Source: Victivallales bacterium (GTDB lineage Bacteria; Verrucomicrobiota; Lentisphaeria; Oligosphaerales; Lenti-02). Taken from it: a stretch of DNA of 9,506 nucleotides. Location: the NCBI GenBank assembly GCA_018648945.1, contig JABGQJ010000266.1:1-9506 (forward strand), given 5' to 3'. The notes beneath the pieces are model-generated. The model did no database searches. It had not been told where the DNA came from and saw only the letters and a program-made list of their open reading frames with translations. Position 1 is the first letter of the stretch; each line of letters starts with the position of its first letter. A program made the translations under genes and the position numbers. This document shows positions 1-6,434 of the stretch, piece by piece.

Positions 1-54
1 CTCGCTCCCGACCAATCCCGCCCCGACGTGCTCCTCGGCGAAGCCCGCCACTAG
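1..54 (+). CDS. Possible 3' end of an upstream gene (partial, product unknown)
   Basis: The frame starting at base 1 is open for 17 codons and ends in TAG at 52-54. Third codon positions are mostly G or C, as in the genes downstream, which is the only reason to suspect coding. No family can be recognised from so short a tail. The opposite strand is also open here in the same codon phase (a GTG at 58-60 read leftwards off the window edge) with equally good codon bias, so a divergent gene start is a real alternative. I see no Shine-Dalgarno for that alternative. Treat as unresolved. Confidence 0.3.
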   Translation, partial: LAPDQSRPDVLLGEARH

Positions 55-131
55 TTCCACGCCCCAGGCCGCGCGAAATCACCCGAAAGCCCGGCAAGCG
101 CGACAGATTGTCCCACTTTGGCCCGCGACCG

Positions 132-174
132 GGCCGTCTCGTCTCTCCCCGAACGCACCTGGGGGGAGACGGCC
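132..174 (+). promoter_or_regulatory. Very stable GC-rich hairpin region with two alternative registers
   Basis: GGCCGTCTC (132-140) is perfectly complementary to GAGACGGCC (166-174). Inside it, CCCC (147-150) can pair with the G run at 162-165. Alternatively, GTCTCTCCCC (141-150) pairs along its whole length with GGGGGGAGAC (161-170), with one U-G wobble and a 10-base loop. The two folds compete for GAGAC at 166-170 because GTCTC occurs twice in tandem (136-140 and 141-145). No T run follows the right arm, so it is not a standard intrinsic terminator. It may end transcription of an upstream gene without a U tail, or form part of the clpB 5' leader. Confidence 0.5.
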
Positions 175-193
175 TGCTCGTCCTGGCGTTTGG

Positions 194-255
194 CATCCGC
201 TCTGCTTCTCTTGGTTGACTGCGTACAGAAGCATCAACCAAAGGAGATCCGGATG
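194..255 (+). promoter_or_regulatory. Candidate structured clpB leader hiding the RBS and start codon (RNA-thermometer-like)
   Basis: Three stems stack on one another. TTGGTTGA (211-218) pairs perfectly with TCAACCAA (234-241). Outside it, TCTC (207-210) pairs with GAGA (244-247), leaving a two-base bulge (A242, G243). Outside that, CATCCG (194-199) pairs with CGGATG (250-255). The Shine-Dalgarno AAGGAG (241-246) is therefore mostly paired, and all three bases of the start codon (253-255) lie in the outer stem. Small bulges and internal loops interrupt the helices, as in known thermosensors that control heat-shock genes. The sequence is not an obvious match to the ROSE or fourU classes. Pairing is read directly from the bases; function is inferred. 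Confidence 0.5.
241..246 (+). promoter_or_regulatory. Ribosome binding site deciding the clpB start
   Basis: AAGGAG lies 6 bases before ATG 253. The reading frame stays open upstream to base 118 (TTG), but no comparable Shine-Dalgarno occurs there, and ClpB family homology begins right after this ATG. The site lies within the right side of the candidate leader fold. Confidence 0.85.
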
Positions 256-2853
256 AACCCAGAGCGACTCACCGATACGTCCCGGGAACGACTCTCTGCC
301 GCCCAGTCCCTGGCGGTGGCACGCAATCACCAGGCCGTGGCTTCGCTGCACCTGCTCCACGCGCTCTTCGAGCCGAGCGACGGCTTGGCCGCAGCCCTGG
401 CTGGCCAGGCGGGGGGGCGTGTGGATGGCATCAGGCAGGATGTGGCGACCGCCCTCGGCAAACTGCCACAAGCGCAGGGCAGCACGGCCGAGCAGGTATA
501 TGCCTCGCGCGAGCTCGGCCAGATCCTGACCCAGGCGGAGCAGGAAGCACTTCAGCTCAGAGACGAATACGTGAGCGTGGAGCATCTGCTCCTGGCCATG
601 CTGGCCAGTTCCGGTGACGTCTCCCAGCTGCTCGCCAAGCACAGCGTGGATCGGCAAGCCATTCTCGAAGCCTTGCGCCAGGTGCGGGGGAATCAACGCG
701 TCACCTCTCCCAATCCAGAAGCGACCTTCGACGCGCTTGAGAAGTACGGCCAGGATCTGACCACGCTCGCGGCCCAGGATCGGCTGGATCCCGTCATCGG
801 GCGCGACGAGGAGATCCGGCGGGTCATCCAGATCCTGTCTCGCCGGACCAAGAACAACCCGGTGCTGATCGGCGAACCGGGGGTGGGCAAGACCGCCATC
901 GCCGAAGGCCTCGCCCGCCGCATCGTGGACGGCGACATCCCGGATGGACTGCGGGATCGGCGCCTGGTGGCGCTGGACATGGGCGCGCTCATCGCCGGGG
1001 CCAAATACCGGGGCGAATTCGAGGAACGCCTCAAGGCCGTGCTGAAGGAAGTCACCAGCGCCGATGGGAAGGTCATCCTCTTCATCGACGAATTGCACAC
1101 GGTGGTCGGGGCCGGGGCGGCCGAGGGAGCGATGGATGCCGGGAATCTGCTCAAGCCCATGCTGGCTCGCGGCGAACTCCACTGCATCGGTGCCACCACG
1201 CTGGACGAATACCGGCTACACGTGGAGAAAGACGCCGCCCTGGAGCGCCGCTTCCAAAGCGTGTTGGTCGAACAACCCTCGGTCGAGGACACGGTCTCGA
1301 TTCTGCGCGGACTCCGCGAACGCTACGAGATCCACCATGGCGTCAAGCTCCGCGACAACGCACTCGTGGCAGCCGCCACTCTCTCCGACCGCTACATCAG
1401 CGACCGCTTCCTGCCCGACAAGGCCATCGATCTGATCGACGAGGCCGCCGCCCGTCTGCGCACCGAGATCGACAGTCGCCCGCAGGCGCTCGACGAAGTG
1501 GCACGGCGGCAGATGCAGCTGGAGATCGAGCTGGCTGGCTTGCGCAAGGAGAAGGACGCCGTCTCCAAGGAGCGGCGGGAACGCCTGGAACACGAACTGG
1601 CCGAGGTCCGTTCCCAAGCCGATGCCTTGGCGGCGCGCTGGCAGGCCGAGAAGCAGGGAATCGCCGAGTTGCGAGCCCTGCGCGAGGCCTTGGAGTTGGC
1701 CCACACCCAGTTGAGCAAGGCCGAGCGAGACTACGATCTGAACCGGGCTGCGGAACTGCGCAACGGCACCATCCCCGGGCTGGAACAGCAACTGCACACG
1801 GCCGAGGAAGCCGTGCGGGCGGGCAACGGCAAACGCTTGCTCAAGGAGGATGTGGACGAGGAGGACATCGCCCTCGTCGTCAGCCGCTGGACCCGCATCC
1901 CGATCAGCCGGCTCATCGAAGGGGAGCGCGAGAAGCTCCTTCACTTGGGCGAGCACCTGCACCATAGGGTGATTGGCCAGAACAAGGCCGTCGAGGCAGT
2001 GGCGGACGCGATCCTCCGGGCTCGGGCGGGGCTGAAGGACCCCAACCGCCCGGTGGGGACGTTCATCTTCCTTGGCCCCACCGGGGTCGGCAAGACCGAA
2101 CTGGCGCGCACTCTGGCAGAATCCCTCTTCGACGATGAACGCGCCATGGTGCGGATCGACATGAGCGAATACATGGAGAAGCACGCGGTCGCCCGCCTGA
2201 TCGGTGCCCCCCCCGGATACGTGGGGTACGACCAAGGCGGACAGCTCACCGAAGCGGTCCGCCGACATCCCTATGCCGTGCTGCTCTTCGACGAGATCGA
2301 GAAAGCCCACCCGGATGTGTTCAACCTCCTCCTGCAGGTGTTGGACGACGGACGCCTGACCGATGCGCGAGGCCGCGTCGTGGACTTCCGCAACACCATC
2401 GTCATCCTGACCAGCAATATCGGCAGCCGAGCCATTGTCGAACACCAGGGCGACGACCACGAGAGCATGCGGCAACAGGTTCTTGGCGAACTGCGGGGCA
2501 TGTTCCGGCCCGAGTTCCTCAACCGAGTGGATGAAGTGGTCGTCTTCCATCGGCTCGAGCGGGAACACCTCGCCGGCATCGTCGACATCCAACTGGCGCG
2601 CTTTGCGGCGCGGCTGACCGCCCAGGGAGTGCAGCTCCTGGTCACCCCGCAGGCACGCCTGGCCCTGGCCGAGGAGGGCTACGACCCCACCTATGGCGCC
2701 CGCCCCCTGAAACGGGCAATCGCCCGCCATCTGGAGACCCCCATCTCCCGTCTGCTCGTGGCTGGTGATCTGGCCAAGGGGATGATGGTGACAGTCCACC
2801 ACCAGGACGGCGCCTTCGTCCACGGAACAGGCCCCGGGGAGGACGGCCAATAG
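253..2853 (+). CDS. clpB: ATP-dependent chaperone ClpB (protein disaggregase)
   Basis: This 866-residue protein is a Hsp100/ClpB disaggregase, a cytoplasmic hexamer that threads aggregated proteins through its pore together with DnaK. Length matches the family (about 860). Residues 1-145 form the Clp N domain. AAA+ module 1 has Walker A GEPGVGKT (207-214), pore loop [10 protein letters not shown] (251-260), Walker B ILFIDE (275-280) and arginine fingers R332/R333. Residues about 410-530 form the charged coiled-coil M domain that separates ClpB from ClpA/ClpC. AAA+ module 2 has Walker A GPTGVGKT (608-615), pore loop GYVGYD (655-660), Walker B VLLFDE (676-681), arginine finger R758 and sensor 2 GARPLK (815-820). 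The tripeptide loop for docking ClpP is not expected and not seen. The ATG is chosen by its AAGGAG site and family homology. The equivalent of the E. coli internal start is a GTC codon here. No recognisable sigma-32-type or housekeeping promoter was found in 1-252. Confidence 0.97.
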   Translation: MNPERLTDTSRERLSAAQSLAVARNHQAVASLHLLHALFEPSDGLAAALAGQAGGRVDGIRQDVATALGKLPQAQGSTAEQVYASRELGQILTQAEQEALQLRDEYVSVEHLLLAMLASSGDVSQLLAKHSVDRQAILEALRQVRGNQRVTSPNPEATFDALEKYGQDLTTLAAQDRLDPVIGRDEEIRRVIQILSRRTKNNPVLIGEPGVGKTAIAEGLARRIVDGDIPDGLRDRRLVALDMGALIAGAKYRGEFEERLKAVLKEVTSADGKVILFIDELHTVVGAGAAEGAMDAGNLLKPMLARGELHCIGATTLDEYRLHVEKDAALERRFQSVLVEQPSVEDTVSILRGLRERYEIHHGVKLRDNALVAAATLSDRYISDRFLPDKAIDLIDEAAARLRTEIDSRPQALDEVARRQMQLEIELAGLRKEKDAVSKERRERLEHELAEVRSQADALAARWQAEKQGIAELRALREALELAHTQLSKAERDYDLNRAAELRNGTIPGLEQQLHTAEEAVRAGNGKRLLKEDVDEEDIALVVSRWTRIPISRLIEGEREKLLHLGEHLHHRVIGQNKAVEAVADAILRARAGLKDPNRPVGTFIFLGPTGVGKTELARTLAESLFDDERAMVRIDMSEYMEKHAVARLIGAPPGYVGYDQGGQLTEAVRRHPYAVLLFDEIEKAHPDVFNLLLQVLDDGRLTDARGRVVDFRNTIVILTSNIGSRAIVEHQGDDHESMRQQVLGELRGMFRPEFLNRVDEVVVFHRLEREHLAGIVDIQLARFAARLTAQGVQLLVTPQARLALAEEGYDPTYGARPLKRAIARHLETPISRLLVAGDLAKGMMVTVHHQDGAFVHGTGPGEDGQ

Positions 2854-2935
2854 TCGGCCAACACGCACGTTTGGGGTAGTAGGTAGAATGCGATGGCGGA
2901 GCGTTTGTTGCGCATCCCTTGGCTGGCCGTGGCAT

Positions 2936-2948
2936 TCCGACTGTCGGA
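2936..2948. repeat. 13-bp perfect palindrome upstream of tig, possible operator
   Basis: TCCGACTGTCGGA is a perfect 6-bp inverted repeat around a single central base. It ends one base before the TG of the extended -10-like element at 2950-2958, where it would overlap the RNA polymerase spacer region. That position suits a repressor site, but the arms are short and no known regulator consensus was recognised. Confidence 0.35.
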
Positions 2949-2949
2949 G

Positions 2950-2958
2950 TGGTACAGT
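2950..2958 (+). promoter_or_regulatory. Candidate extended -10 promoter element for tig-clpP-clpX
   Basis: TGG-TACAGT fits the TGn-TATAAT extended -10 form, with four of six matches in the hexamer. No good -35 is found 16-18 bases upstream (the best-placed hexamer at 2930-2935 is poor), which extended -10 promoters can tolerate. Transcription would start near 2965, giving a leader of about 100 bases. Placement between clpB and the tig operon is sensible, but the match alone is weak. Confidence 0.35.
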
Positions 2959-2972
2959 ATAGGCTCTTTTTG

Positions 2973-3002
2973 GGGTGCCTGTGGACATCGCTTGAGGCAC
3001 CC
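2973..3002 (+). promoter_or_regulatory. Leader hairpin of the tig transcript
   Basis: GGGTGCCT (2973-2980) is perfectly complementary to AGGCACCC (2995-3002), with a 14-base loop. The T run at 2967-2971 precedes the stem and none follows it, so it is not a terminator on the + strand. Part of the right arm, GCACC (2997-3001), can instead pair with GGTGC (3012-3016), so two mutually exclusive folds exist. If transcription starts near 2965, the hairpin would sit almost at the 5' end of the mRNA, where such stems often protect against decay. Confidence 0.4.
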
Positions 3003-3063
3003 GGCCCCCGAGGTGCGATACACTGACCGGCTGGTCCGATTGGTAACAACTAGGGTAGTCGCC

Positions 3064-4404
3064 GTGGATAACGACAAACCGAAACTCAATATTCAGCGCG
3101 AGGACGTGGCGCCTTGCCGAGTGAAGCTCACCGTGGAGCTGCCGGCAGAACGCGTCGAGAAGGTCTACAACGAGAGCCTGCGGCTATTCAACCGCCAGGC
3201 TCCCGTTAAGGGCTTCCGTCCTGGCAAGATCCCGCGCAAGCTCCTCCTCCGCCGCTTCGGCGAGGAGATTGCCAACCAAACCAAGGGCGAGTTGCTCCAG
3301 AAGGGTCTGGAGGAAGCCATTGAGCAGGAAGGCATCGAGCCCGAGACGCGGCCGGGGATCGAGGACGAGAACGATCTCCAGGTCCGTCCTGGCGAGAGCT
3401 TCATCTTCTGCGTGTCCTTCGACACGCCTCCCCAGTTCGAGCTGCCCGAGTACAAGGGCATCGAGGTCGCCCGTGACACGGCGGTGGTCTCCGACGACTC
3501 CGTGGGCGAGTGGATCGACGACTGGCTGCAACGCCAGGCCAAGTATGACAAGGTCGAACGCCCGGCTGCCGAGGGCGACCTCCTGAAGGCCACCTACAAG
3601 GCCGAACTGCCCGAAGACGGCGAGGAGCCACCGGCCACCGCCAAGTTCTATATCGAGGCCGAGGACACCTGGCTGCCCCTGCGCGAGCCCGAACTGCTGC
3701 CAGGCGTGACCGCTCTGCTCAGCGGCTGCGAAGCCGGTACCGAGCGGGATGTGGAGATCACATTCCCCGAGGACCACGGCGAAGAGAGCCTGGCCGGCAA
3801 GACGCTCCCCTACCACATCACCATCAGTGAAGTGCATGGCATGGAAGCGCCCGAACTGGACGACGAGCTGGCCCAGAAAGCGGGCATGGAGAGCGCCGAC
3901 GAGATCCGCCAGCGGGTGCGGGAGAATCTGGACTCGGAGAAGAAGCAGGAACAGGACCGGGCCGTGCGGGAGCAAGTGGTCCGCAGCCTCACTGCAGCCG
4001 TCACCTTCGACCTGCCCCCCACCATGCTCAATCGCACCGCCGCAAGTGCCATGCAACGACTGCGCGAGCAGCAGGTGCAGGCCGGGTCGAGCCCAGAGGA
4101 TGTGCAGAAGGACCACGAGCAGTTGGTCGAACAGGCCAACCGCCAGGCCGTTGAGGAGCTCCGCCGCTTCTACATCCTCAACCGGGTTGCCGAAGTCGAA
4201 GACATCAAGGTCGAGTCCAAAGATCTGGACGAGGCGATCAACATGTTCGCGAGTATGGAGAAGGCGACGCCGAAGGTCGTCCTCCGCCGCATGCGGGAAT
4301 CCGGCCGCATCAACCAGCTCCTGCTGAACCTGCGCGAGTCCAAGACCGTGGAACGCCTGGTCGAACTGGCAGAGATCACGGAAACCGACGGCGGGAAGGA
4401 ATAG
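3064..4404 (+). CDS. tig: Trigger factor, ribosome-associated chaperone / peptidyl-prolyl isomerase
   Basis: This 446-residue protein binds the ribosome near the exit tunnel and shields nascent chains. The N-terminal domain carries the ribosome-docking signature GFRPGKIP (50-57). The FKBP-like PPIase domain spans roughly 165-258, with the usual EGD start (170-172) and a HITISEVHG end (251-259). The alpha-helical chaperone domain follows (about 260-440), rich in Glu, Arg and Gln. Length is typical (about 430-450). The start is placed at GTG 3064 because homology begins there (VDNDKPKLNIQ). Its Shine-Dalgarno is weak (AGGG at 3052-3055). A TTG at 3040 and an ATG at 2893 are in frame but would add residues unlike the family. 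It ends 6 bases before clpP, whose RBS lies inside its last codons, indicating a tig-clpP-clpX operon. Confidence 0.95.
   Translation: MDNDKPKLNIQREDVAPCRVKLTVELPAERVEKVYNESLRLFNRQAPVKGFRPGKIPRKLLLRRFGEEIANQTKGELLQKGLEEAIEQEGIEPETRPGIEDENDLQVRPGESFIFCVSFDTPPQFELPEYKGIEVARDTAVVSDDSVGEWIDDWLQRQAKYDKVERPAAEGDLLKATYKAELPEDGEEPPATAKFYIEAEDTWLPLREPELLPGVTALLSGCEAGTERDVEITFPEDHGEESLAGKTLPYHITISEVHGMEAPELDDELAQKAGMESADEIRQRVRENLDSEKKQEQDRAVREQVVRSLTAAVTFDLPPTMLNRTAASAMQRLREQQVQAGSSPEDVQKDHEQLVEQANRQAVEELRRFYILNRVAEVEDIKVESKDLDEAINMFASMEKATPKVVLRRMRESGRINQLLLNLRESKTVERLVELAEITETDGGKE
4394..4400 (+). promoter_or_regulatory. Ribosome binding site of clpP, inside the end of tig
   Basis: GGAAGGA ends 10 bases before the clpP ATG and is embedded in the last codons of tig, so translation of the two genes is probably coupled. 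Confidence 0.75.
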
Positions 4405-4410
4405 AGCGAC

Positions 4411-5043
4411 ATGAACGCCGGCCGTACCAGCAACTACTACCCCATCATCCCGCGCGTGATTGAGCAGACGGCGCATGGCGAGGTGGGATACGACATCTAC
4501 TCGCGCCTGCTCAAGGACCGCATTGTGTTCCTGGGCACCCCGGTGGACGACGATGTCGCCAACGCCCTGATCGCGCAGTTCCTGTTCCTCCAGAGCCAGG
4601 ACCCGAAGAAGGACATCGACTTCTACATCAACAGTCCCGGCGGCGTGGTGACGGCCGGCCTCGCCATCTACGACACCATGCAGATGGTCAGTTGCAGCAT
4701 CCGCACCTACTGCGTCGGCCAAGCCGCCAGCATGGGCGCGGTATTGCTGGCAGCGGGGGCCAAAGGCAAGCGTTTCGCCCTACCCAACGCTCGCATCATG
4801 GTGCACCAGCCCGCCGGCGGGGCCGAAGGCACGGCCTCGGACATCCATATCCAGGCCCGCGAGATCCTCCGCATCCGCGAAATCCTCAACGGTATCCTCG
4901 CCAGCCATACTGGCAAGACTGCCGACCAGGTCGGCGAAGACAGCGACCGCGACAACTTCATGTCCGCCGAACAGGCCAAGGAATACGGCTTGGTGGACGA
5001 AGTGTTGCTTCCCCGCAGTCCGGATAGCGACACCAAAGCGTAG
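4411..5043 (+). CDS. clpP: ATP-dependent Clp protease proteolytic subunit ClpP
   Basis: This 210-residue serine peptidase forms two stacked heptameric rings that degrade proteins fed in by AAA+ unfoldases, here most likely ClpX. The catalytic triad is complete: Ser107 in GQAASMGA (103-110), His132 in RIMVHQP (128-134) and Asp181 in DRDNFMSA (179-186). The spacing (25 and 74 residues from the serine) matches E. coli ClpP. The SPGG loop (75-78), which helps form the oxyanion site, and the axial-loop region around [11 protein letters not shown] (10-20) are also present. A short N-terminal propeptide of about ten residues is likely, as in other ClpPs. The gene sits 6 bases after tig and 27 bases before clpX. 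Confidence 0.98.
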   Translation: MNAGRTSNYYPIIPRVIEQTAHGEVGYDIYSRLLKDRIVFLGTPVDDDVANALIAQFLFLQSQDPKKDIDFYINSPGGVVTAGLAIYDTMQMVSCSIRTYCVGQAASMGAVLLAAGAKGKRFALPNARIMVHQPAGGAEGTASDIHIQAREILRIREILNGILASHTGKTADQVGEDSDRDNFMSAEQAKEYGLVDEVLLPRSPDSDTKA

Positions 5044-5053
5044 GCCATCGGCC

Positions 5054-5063
5054 AGGAAGGAAA
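5054..5063 (+). promoter_or_regulatory. Ribosome binding site of clpX
   Basis: AGGAAGGAAA precedes ATG 5071 by 7 bases. Just upstream, GGCC (5043-5046) and GGCC (5050-5053) could form a minor hairpin over the clpP stop, probably without consequence. Confidence 0.7.
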
Positions 5064-5070
5064 GCACGGC

Positions 5071-6402
5071 ATGAGTCCTGGACGACGCCCCCCAAAGGCA
5101 CACTGCTCCTTCTGCGGCAGCGAGACCGACGGTGAGAAGAACCTCATCTCCAGCGGCAACGGTGCCTTCATCTGTCCCGATTGCGTCGGGGCCTGCGTCA
5201 GCATGCTTGGCGGCCATATCTCGGCGGGCGCCGAAGACGAGTTGGGCGACGAAGAGCTGGCGATGGTGGGGGCCAAGGGCCAGGTCATCCCCAAGCTGAA
5301 GGTTCCCACTCCCGGCGAACTGAAGGCCTTCCTGGACGAATATGTGGTTGGGCAGGAGCAGGTCAAGAAGGTCCTCTCCGTTGCCGTCCACAACCACTAC
5401 AAGCGCCTCGAACACACCCGCCAAGCAGGCGAGGACTTCGCCGACGTGGAGATCGAGAAGAGCAACGTGCTGCTGCTCGGCCCCACCGGTAGCGGCAAGA
5501 CACTGCTCGCCCAGACGCTCGCCCGTTGCCTCAACGTCCCCTTCGCCATCACCGACGCCACCACCCTCACGGAGGCGGGATACGTGGGCGAGGACGTGGA
5601 GAACATCATCCTCCGGCTCGTTCAGTCCGCCGACTACGACGTGGAACGCGCCCAGATCGGCATCATCTACGTGGACGAGATCGACAAGATCGCCCGCCGC
5701 ACCGAGAACGTCTCCATCACCCGCGATGTGTCCGGGGAAGGCGTGCAGCAGGCCCTGCTGAAGATCCTCGAGGGCACGGTGGCCAACGTCCCCCCAAAGG
5801 GCGGCCGCAAACACCCGCAGCAGGAGTACCTGCGCGTCGATACCCGGAATATCCTGTTCATCTGCGCCGGCGCATTCGTCGGTTTGGAGCGCACGATCCA
5901 CCGCCGCGTGGGTAAGCGCCTGCTCGGGTTCGGCTCCGCCCAGGATGTGGAGGACACTCCGATCCTCTCGCCCGACGACAGTCGCGTCATGGAACTGGTC
6001 GAGCCCGAGGATCTGGTGCATTTCGGGCTGATCCCCGAGTTCACCGGGCGGTTGCCCGTGGTGACCACTCTGAATGAGTTGACCAAGGAAGACTTGGTGG
6101 CGATCCTGACCCAGACCAAGAACGCGCTCATCCGCCAGTATCAGGCACTGCTGGCCATGGAGAATGTGAAACTGGAGTTCACCGATGACGCCTTGGAGGC
6201 CCTCGCCGAGAAGGCGGTCAAGAAGAGCACCGGAGCGCGGGGACTGCGGGCGATCCTGGAGTCGGTGATGCTTGACGTCATGTTCGATGTACCCTCACAA
6301 AGGAACATCGCCAAATGCGTGGTGGATGCCGGTGTGGTCAACGGCGAACACCCACCCGTGCTGACCAAGCGCCGCAAGCGGAGAAATGCGGCCGCATCCT
6401 AG
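5071..6402 (+). CDS. clpX: ATP-dependent Clp protease ATP-binding subunit ClpX
   Basis: This 443-residue AAA+ unfoldase recognises tagged substrates and threads them into ClpP. The N-terminal zinc-binding domain has all four cysteines (C12, C15, C35, C38). The ATPase core shows Walker A GPTGSGKT (137-144), pore-1 loop GYVGED (170-175), Walker B IIYVDEID (198-205), the RKH pore residues (246-248) and sensor 2 GARGLR (388-393). The ClpP-docking tripeptide appears as LGF (285-287), followed by G288, where E. coli has IGF. Length is slightly above the usual 410-430 because of a basic tail, KRRKRR (433-438), ending in NAAAS. The gene follows clpP by 27 bases with its own strong RBS. Confidence 0.98.
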   Translation: MSPGRRPPKAHCSFCGSETDGEKNLISSGNGAFICPDCVGACVSMLGGHISAGAEDELGDEELAMVGAKGQVIPKLKVPTPGELKAFLDEYVVGQEQVKKVLSVAVHNHYKRLEHTRQAGEDFADVEIEKSNVLLLGPTGSGKTLLAQTLARCLNVPFAITDATTLTEAGYVGEDVENIILRLVQSADYDVERAQIGIIYVDEIDKIARRTENVSITRDVSGEGVQQALLKILEGTVANVPPKGGRKHPQQEYLRVDTRNILFICAGAFVGLERTIHRRVGKRLLGFGSAQDVEDTPILSPDDSRVMELVEPEDLVHFGLIPEFTGRLPVVTTLNELTKEDLVAILTQTKNALIRQYQALLAMENVKLEFTDDALEALAEKAVKKSTGARGLRAILESVMLDVMFDVPSQRNIAKCVVDAGVVNGEHPPVLTKRRKRRNAAAS

Positions 6403-6416
6403 CAGTCCTGTAGCTG

Positions 6417-6425
6417 GGAGAAGGA
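6417..6425 (+). promoter_or_regulatory. Ribosome binding site deciding a GTG start for the amidase
   Basis: GGAGAAGGA lies 9 bases before GTG 6435. The next in-frame ATG (6456) would sit 30 bases from this site and has no site of its own, so GTG is preferred. Confidence 0.75.
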
Positions 6426-6434
6426 CAACAACGC

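Larger units (their letters stand above)
2854..3063. other. Intergenic region between clpB and tig
   Basis: These 210 bases have no convincing gene. The frame of tig remains open back to 2893 but lacks family homology before 3064. The region holds a short palindrome, an extended -10-like element and a leader hairpin, listed separately. No hairpin followed by a T run closes clpB; the short GGCC/GGCC pairing around the clpB stop is too weak to call a terminator. Confidence 0.7.

Noticed and set aside
215..220. TTGACT as a -35 box for clpB
   Set aside because: A -10 at 16-18 bases downstream would fall in CCAAAG at the ribosome binding site, so no usable promoter can be built from it.
194..255. 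CIRCE element (HrcA site) at clpB
   Set aside because: The dyad is TTGGTTGA-N15-TCAACCAA; both sequence and spacing differ from TTAGCACTC-N9-GAGTGCTAA.
682..684. Internal GTG in clpB as start of a short ClpB isoform
   Set aside because: The codon is near the place of the E. coli internal start, but the upstream purines (GAAG, about 12 bases away) are weak and the exact equivalent codon is GTC.
79..1182. Antisense open frame (367 codons) over the 5' half of clpB
   Set aside because: It opposes the N domain and first AAA+ module of ClpB and carries no recognisable motif.
2838..2860. Terminator at the end of clpB
   Set aside because: GGCC/GGCC pairing around the stop is only four pairs and no T run follows.
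2884..2889. TAGAAT as a -10 box after clpB
   Set aside because: The hexamer is good, but TTGGGG is only 7 bases upstream and nothing resembling a -35 lies at 16-18 bases; no TGn extension.
1216..3000. Long antisense open frame (594 codons) over clpB
   Set aside because: It lies opposite a certain clpB in a GC-rich genome where codon bias keeps antisense frames open. The product has no recognisable domain and no RBS was noted.
2967..3002. Intrinsic terminator formed by the 2973-3002 hairpin
   Set aside because: The T run lies before the stem on the + strand and reads as an A run after it on the - strand, so neither strand has stem followed by U tail.
3184..4722. Long antisense open frame (512 codons) over tig and clpP
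   Set aside because: It spans two real genes and their junction on the other strand; its composition is that of a mirror of GC-rich codons.
4780..6021. Antisense open frame (413 codons) over clpP and clpX
   Set aside because: Same artefact: it crosses the clpP-clpX boundary and has no family features.
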